Positions 59,891 through 64,000 of a DNA stretch of 64,000 nt are shown here, piece after piece. Location of the stretch: the NCBI GenBank assembly GCA_965223695.1, contig CBDCXJ010000019.1, forward strand, positions 40,800 through 104,799, read 5' to 3'. Every line of letters starts with the position of its first letter. Positions within the stretch are counted from its first letter, which is position 1. The notes beneath the pieces are model-generated. The model made no database searches, was not told the origin of the DNA, and saw only the letters and a program-made list of their open reading frames with translations. The stretch comes from JAUVPB01 sp965223695. GTDB lineage: Bacteria; Actinomycetota; Thermoleophilia; Gaiellales; Gaiellaceae. The position numbers and the translations under genes are program-made.

Positions 59891-62065
59891 ATGGGCGTAA
59901 TGTCCCGCGTCCGAGTGCGGCGATTTCGATCGGATGACTGCGCGCAGCCAGACGCGGCGCGGGCACGCGCAGTAGGTAGACGCGCGCGCGTGCCGCTCGT
60001 TGTGGCCCTCGCCCTCGCGTTCGCGGCGTTGCTCGCTGGCTCCGCCGCCGCGGGCATGACCGGCGTTGTTGCCGACAAGGATGCAGAGATCCGGCCCGCT
60101 TTCGATCCTTCGATCGAGCGCTACGCGATCTTCCCGGGTTCCGATCCGGAGCTGTCGATCAAGGTCTCCGCCGACCCGACCGACACGATTACAATCAACG
60201 GTGCACCCGCGGCGACCGGCATCAGCGTTTCCCTCCCAGCCCTGAACATGGGCGCGCGCATCCCGATCTCGGTCACCAACGCCGCGGGTGCCACCACGCG
60301 CATCGAGCTCGTCTACGTGCCGCGGGAGTTCCCGAGGCTCGAGACGACGATCTTGACCGACGGTGTCGCGCCGGGCCACCTCTACGTCGGGATCGACAAC
60401 TTCGCCGCGATCCTCGACAACAACGGCGTCCCCTACTGGCTGCGCAAGGAGCCTCGCCCGGTCATCGACTTCAAGAAGCACCCGAACGGGAAGTACTCCT
60501 ACGGCGTCCGCACAGCCGGCACCAACCGCTGGGATCGCGTCAACATCGAGCAGGTTGTTCTGGACGAGAACTTCAACGAGATCGGGCGCTACAAGACCAA
60601 GGGCCTGGGCCACACGGACGGACACGACTTCCTGCTGCTCGAGAACGGCAACCGCGTCCACGTCGCCTACGTGGGCGCGAAGCGCCGCGTGAAGAAGGGC
60701 GCACCGAAGCCGAACGGGTTCGTCGAGGACTCGGTCGTGCAGGAGATCAACCCGCGCGGCAAGGTCGTATTCCAGTGGAACAGCTGGGGCGACATCCCCT
60801 ACCGCGAGGTGCCGAAGTTGTTCCTCAGGCGTGGCAAACGCGAGTACGCACACCTCAACTCGATCGACGTCGATCACGACGGGCACTACCTGTTCTCGCT
60901 GCGCGGGACCGCGCAGGTGATCAAGGTTCACCGCCGCACGGGCAAGGTCATCTGGAAGCTCGGCGGCAAGTCCAGCGACTTCAAGATCCTCGGAGACCCC
61001 TTCCGCGGCTTCTGCGGCCAGCACACGGCCGAGCGCCTCGACAACGGCAACATCCTGCTCTACGACAACGGCGTCGCCAAGCACAAGTCATGCGCCGCCA
61101 AGGGGCCGCCGCGCAAGTACACGCGCGTCGCCGAGTACGCGATTCACGAGCGGCTCAAGATCGCTCAGCTCGTATGGAGCTGGAGCGACGGGACGTTCTC
61201 TGGCTTCGCCGGCTCATCGCAACGGCTGCCAAGCGGGAACACCCTGGTCGGCTGGGGCGGCAACGGCGCGAAGCTGGCCACCGAGGTCAGCTACGAGGGC
61301 GCCAAGGTGTTCGAGATTCGCGGGACGGTCGGCGTAAGCGATCCGCAGCCTGCGCGCTCGTATCGGGTGAAGCGATTCGCGGGGAGCGTCTACCCCGTTG
61401 CGCCGACGGCGCCGCGCAATATCGCGCGGCCGCGGGTGACGGGCAAGGTGAAGGCCGGGGGGACGCTCACGTGCCGGCCTGGCGGCTGGGACGTCGTGCC
61501 GAATGCGGCGTTCACCTATTCGTGGCGGGTGGCTGGCGAGCGGGTTGCTGAGGGACAGACGTATGTGCTGCCCGCGAAGCGGCTGGCACGGAGTGTCGCT
61601 TGCGAGGTCGTGGCTTCATCTGCCGCTGGGAGCGGTGTCGCCCACGCGCGCGTTGACACGGTTGCGCCGCGGGTCAGGTTGCGCGCCACCCGGCTTCCGA
61701 TCGCGGGCGGACGCCGACTCAACGTGGCGCTGCACTGCCCCGCGCACGAGCTGGGCGGCTGCCGGATCACGCTCAAGGCGAGCATCACCGGGATCAAGAG
61801 CAAGAAGGCCGTTGTGCAGAGGACGCGGAGACAGCGTGTCGTCAAGACGCGCGGTGTGCGCCGGACAGCTGCCGCAAAGCGCATCGCGATCAAGATCAAG
61901 AAGCCGGGTGAGACGCGAGTCCTGAAGTGGCGACTCACACCGCGGCAGATGAAGGCGGTGCGGGCGCTCGGGCGCCGCGCTGTGCGGTTTCAGATGATTG
62001 CGAGGGACGGCGGCGGCAATACGAGATCGGTGCGGATGGCGGTTCCGCTCAAGCGGCTGCGCTGA
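59891..62065 (+). CDS. Secreted arylsulfotransferase (ASST) family protein
   Basis: This 724-aa protein has an N-terminal membrane/signal helix (VPLVVALALAFAALLAGSAA, residues 34-54), a cadherin-like domain to about 150 and the ASST propeller: VIDFKKHPNGKYSYG, GLGHTDGHDFLLLENGNRVH, HLNSIDVDHDGHYLFSLR, GQHTAERLDNGNILLYDNG and QRLPSGNTLVGWGG. A basic C-terminal region of about 220 residues follows (beta-sandwich-like, with RVRLRATRLPIAGGRRLNVA). ASST enzymes move sulfate from aryl sulfate esters to phenols in the periplasm, with a histidine intermediate. Activity here is unproven. Confidence 0.82.
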   Translation: MGVMSRVRVRRFRSDDCAQPDAARARAVGRRARVPLVVALALAFAALLAGSAAAGMTGVVADKDAEIRPAFDPSIERYAIFPGSDPELSIKVSADPTDTITINGAPAATGISVSLPALNMGARIPISVTNAAGATTRIELVYVPREFPRLETTILTDGVAPGHLYVGIDNFAAILDNNGVPYWLRKEPRPVIDFKKHPNGKYSYGVRTAGTNRWDRVNIEQVVLDENFNEIGRYKTKGLGHTDGHDFLLLENGNRVHVAYVGAKRRVKKGAPKPNGFVEDSVVQEINPRGKVVFQWNSWGDIPYREVPKLFLRRGKREYAHLNSIDVDHDGHYLFSLRGTAQVIKVHRRTGKVIWKLGGKSSDFKILGDPFRGFCGQHTAERLDNGNILLYDNGVAKHKSCAAKGPPRKYTRVAEYAIHERLKIAQLVWSWSDGTFSGFAGSSQRLPSGNTLVGWGGNGAKLATEVSYEGAKVFEIRGTVGVSDPQPARSYRVKRFAGSVYPVAPTAPRNIARPRVTGKVKAGGTLTCRPGGWDVVPNAAFTYSWRVAGERVAEGQTYVLPAKRLARSVACEVVASSAAGSGVAHARVDTVAPRVRLRATRLPIAGGRRLNVALHCPAHELGGCRITLKASITGIKSKKAVVQRTRRQRVVKTRGVRRTAAAKRIAIKIKKPGETRVLKWRLTPRQMKAVRALGRRAVRFQMIARDGGGNTRSVRMAVPLKRLR

Positions 62066-62166
62066 TTACCCGACGCGCAGCTAGCCCGGAGACGTTCGCA
62101 AGCCGGCACACAACGCACTCGACAGCGCGTCAAATTCACAACGACCACGACAGGTGCCATCCCTAG

Positions 62167-62201
62167 CATGGGCGCGTCCGACCCATTCGGACGCGCCCAT
62201 G
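62167..62201 (+). promoter_or_regulatory. Perfect 15-bp hairpin covering a start codon
   Basis: CATGGGCGCGTCCGA (62167-62181) is exactly complementary to 62187-62201 across the 5-base loop CCCAT. The ATG of the ABC permease is the last three bases of the right arm. In RNA this stem would hide the start and should lower translation; it may also act as a terminator after the ASST gene. Confidence 0.7.
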
Positions 62202-63026
62202 CTCAGCTTTCCCGAGTTCACTGTGGACCCGCCGCGCGGCGCGCACGTGCGTCACTTTCTCTACGCAACGACTACGTTGTCGCGTGAGCAGTTCCGGCTT
62301 AGGTATTTCGGCTCGACGCTCGGCTACATCTGGACTCTGCTCCGGCCGCTCGCAGTCTTCGCGATTCTCTATGTGGCACTTACCCAGATTCTGCGGTTCG
62401 GGCGGGACATCGATCACTACATCGTCCTCCTTATTCTGGGGCTGACACTGCACGGGTTCTTCGCTGAGTCGACAACAACTGCGCTTGGCAGCCTGGTGTC
62501 GCGCCACAGCTTCCTGCGGAAGGTCTCTTTTCCGCGAACAGCCATTCCCGTCTCGTCGGCGGTGACCGCAGCCGCGAATCTCTCGCTGAGCCTTGTGGTC
62601 GTGCTGTTGATTGCCCTCGTCGACGGCGTCACTCTCGGACCGGAATGGCTCTACCTCATCCCTGTCGTCATGGGCGTACTGATCTACGGAGTGGCGACGT
62701 CCCTCGTCCTCTCAATCCTCTACGTGCGGTTTCGCGACGTGAAGCCTGCCTGGGAAATCGGGACAATCTTCCTGTTCTGGGCGACGCCCATCATCTACCC
62801 CATCGAGTTCGTGCCGGAACGATTCCGCGAATACATGATGTACAACCCGATGGCAGCGGCTATCCAGCAGACACGTCACTGGATCATTGACCCCGCCGCG
62901 CTCACCGCGGCCGACGTGCTCGGCTCGCGCACCAAGCTGGTGATCCCGGCCGGCATCGTCGTCCTCATGTTCGCCGCCGGTTTGATGCTGTTTCGGGTCT
63001 ACGGATCACGCGCCGAAGAGCTCTAG
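62199..63026 (+). CDS. ABC-2 type polysaccharide exporter permease (Wzm/TagG-like)
   Basis: ATG 62199 gives 275 aa. LRYFGSTLGYIWTLLRPLAV is the family's N-terminal signature, followed by six membrane helices: FAILYVALTQILRFG, YIVLLILGLTLHGFF, FPRTAIPVSSAVTAAANLSL, PVVMGVLIYGVATSLVLSIL, GTIFLFWATPIIYPIEFVPE and IPAGIVVLMFAAGLMLFRVY. RFRDVKP and YNPMAAAIQQTRHW are conserved. It is the membrane partner of a Wzt-type ATPase, probably the one at 54356. The start lies in the hairpin above. Confidence 0.88.
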   Translation: MLSFPEFTVDPPRGAHVRHFLYATTTLSREQFRLRYFGSTLGYIWTLLRPLAVFAILYVALTQILRFGRDIDHYIVLLILGLTLHGFFAESTTTALGSLVSRHSFLRKVSFPRTAIPVSSAVTAAANLSLSLVVVLLIALVDGVTLGPEWLYLIPVVMGVLIYGVATSLVLSILYVRFRDVKPAWEIGTIFLFWATPIIYPIEFVPERFREYMMYNPMAAAIQQTRHWIIDPAALTAADVLGSRTKLVIPAGIVVLMFAAGLMLFRVYGSRAEEL

Positions 63027-63040
63027 GCGCCTTCCTGGCG

Positions 63041-64000
63041 ATGCCCGCAGACTCGCGCGTTCCGATTCAAGGTTTTCTCGACAAGGTATCCGCGTCTGAA
63101 GTCGTCGGCTGGGTCGTAGACGCCGACCGCAAAAAGCCCGTGACCGTGGCGCTTCAGGTCGATGGCGACGTCGTCGGCGAGACGGAAGCTTGGGAGTTCC
63201 GCTCGGCGACGAAACACCTGGGCTTCCATCCGACTGGGCATTGCGGCTTTCGGTTTCTCCTCGATCCCGCCGATGCGATCCGCCCAGGCTCGACCGTTCG
63301 CGTCCTCGTGGCCAATGTTGATGCCGAGCTCAACAACAGTCCGTGGCGATACCAGCCGACGACACGCGAGGTGGAACACGCGCGAGATGAGAGTTATGCC
63401 AACGCTCGCGTGTTCTTTATGCACATCCCGAAGACTGCGGGGTCAACGCTCAACGCTGCGCTCGTGGATCGCTTTCACGGACATCGAACCGCCACGCACA
63501 TCGAGAGCACAAGCTGGGGACGCGATCACGAAGCCGCGCGCAGCTATGACTTCGTCTCGGGCCACGTCCGCATCGCCCAGCTATCGCAACGCATCGACTT
63601 GAGCGACTACCTTCGTATCACCCTCCTGAGAGAACCGTTCGCGCAGCTCGCCTCACACCTCGCTTGGGTCCGATCCGTCGCTGACGACCAAGAGAGCGAC
63701 TTCTACAAAGCGCATGGGCCACACATCCGAAGCGTGGCGAGAAGACTTCGAACGATCGACTTCGCTAGTCCGCACCAACTCGAGTTGTACGTGGAATCCA
63801 TGACGTCAGCCGAACTCGAGCTCTTCGACAACTGCCAGACACGGTACTTCTTGAATGAGCGCCTTGAGGGCAGGATCACGAAGTCGGAGCTCGAGTACGC
63901 TAAAGAGACCCTCGCGACCATCGACCTGGCTGGTGTCGTCGAACGCTACGACGACTTCTTGGCGCGGCTGTGCCGCCGCCTCGACTGTGACCTGGACCCT
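63041..64000 (+). CDS. Sulfotransferase-family protein, 3' end outside window
   Basis: ATG 63041 opens a frame of at least 320 codons to the window end. Residues 1-115 form a beta-rich domain (IQGFLDKVSASEVVGWVVDA, then LQVDGDVVGETEAWEF). From about 125 the sulfotransferase fold begins with VFFMHIPKTAGSTLNAALVD, the loop that binds the 5'-phosphosulfate of PAPS. Next come YDFVSGHVRIAQLSQRIDLS and LRITLLREPFAQLASHLAWV, the 3'-phosphate motif. It is 14 bases after the ABC permease and likely in one transcript. It may sulfate the exported glycan. Confidence 0.85.
   Translation, partial: MPADSRVPIQGFLDKVSASEVVGWVVDADRKKPVTVALQVDGDVVGETEAWEFRSATKHLGFHPTGHCGFRFLLDPADAIRPGSTVRVLVANVDAELNNSPWRYQPTTREVEHARDESYANARVFFMHIPKTAGSTLNAALVDRFHGHRTATHIESTSWGRDHEAARSYDFVSGHVRIAQLSQRIDLSDYLRITLLREPFAQLASHLAWVRSVADDQESDFYKAHGPHIRSVARRLRTIDFASPHQLELYVESMTSAELELFDNCQTRYFLNERLEGRITKSELEYAKETLATIDLAGVVERYDDFLARLCRRLDCDLDP

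Noticed and set aside
1..64000. CRISPR array
   Set aside because: No regularly spaced repeat of 24-40 bp with unique spacers was seen; the 22-bp and 15-bp tandem repeats have no spacers.

Overview
The window is a high-GC (roughly two-thirds G+C) bacterial chromosome segment with dense gene packing, frequent GTG starts, 4-base ATGA/GTGA stop-start overlaps and actinobacterial-type proteins: a mycofactocin-type SDR, a stand-alone LigD polymerase domain, a LigC-like ligase, an Lsr2-like protein and DUF2277. My best guess is an uncultured or little-studied Actinomycetota, plausibly class Thermoleophilia. This rests on gene content and style only; no rRNA or marker gene is present to confirm it.

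Layout. 1-7.5 kb: the start of an unusual enoyl-CoA reductase/enoyl-CoA hydratase fusion (cut by the window edge), a small GNAT-like protein, a class III aminotransferase, an EamA exporter and an ornithine cyclodeaminase-family enzyme. 7.5-15.0 kb: a decayed mobile island ending at a tRNA-Gly(TCC). It holds remnants of dnaA, methionine aminopeptidase, a serine recombinase, phage-like small genes, a methyltransferase with a nonsense codon, two abutting IS3-family elements, an Lsr2-like gene with a near-consensus promoter, and an integrase fragment next to the tRNA. 15-25.5 kb: two HyuA/HyuB (hydantoinase/oxoprolinase-type) clusters. One is linked to an Asp/Glu-racemase-fold protein lacking both catalytic cysteines. 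The other is an operon of amidohydrolase, NifU-like Fe-S protein, HyuA and HyuB with every junction overlapping.

25.5-37.5 kb: the LigD polymerase domain and an ATP-dependent ligase (convergent), a doubly frameshifted GH15 glucoamylase, a pterin/folate operon (PTR1/FolM-like SDR, FolB, FolK-FolE fusion), a second EamA exporter, a VOC protein, UDG family 5, SRAP/YedK, MscS and FabF. 37.5-45.6 kb: a dihydropyrimidinase-type amidohydrolase, a SelA-like PLP enzyme, a TetR-type operator, DUF2277, another amidohydrolase, an SDR, and secreted M23 and GH26-like proteins. 45.6-54.2 kb: a CPA1 antiporter with RCK domain, an MFS exporter, an SMP-30 lactonase, a long-chain acyl-CoA ligase, adenosine deaminase, DUF488 and TatA. 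54.3-64 kb: an envelope polysaccharide region with a Wzt-like ABC ATPase, a frameshifted O-antigen-ligase/TPR protein, a secreted protein, a DivIVA-like coiled-coil protein, an arylsulfotransferase, a Wzm-like permease whose start codon lies in a perfect 15-bp hairpin, and a sulfotransferase running off the window.

Together the genes suggest a soil or aquatic heterotroph scavenging cyclic amides, amidated compounds and amino acids, and exporting a possibly sulfated surface glycan. Several otherwise good genes carry small indels (hyuA1, GH15, O-antigen ligase). They may be true decay or assembly error, and the window alone cannot decide.
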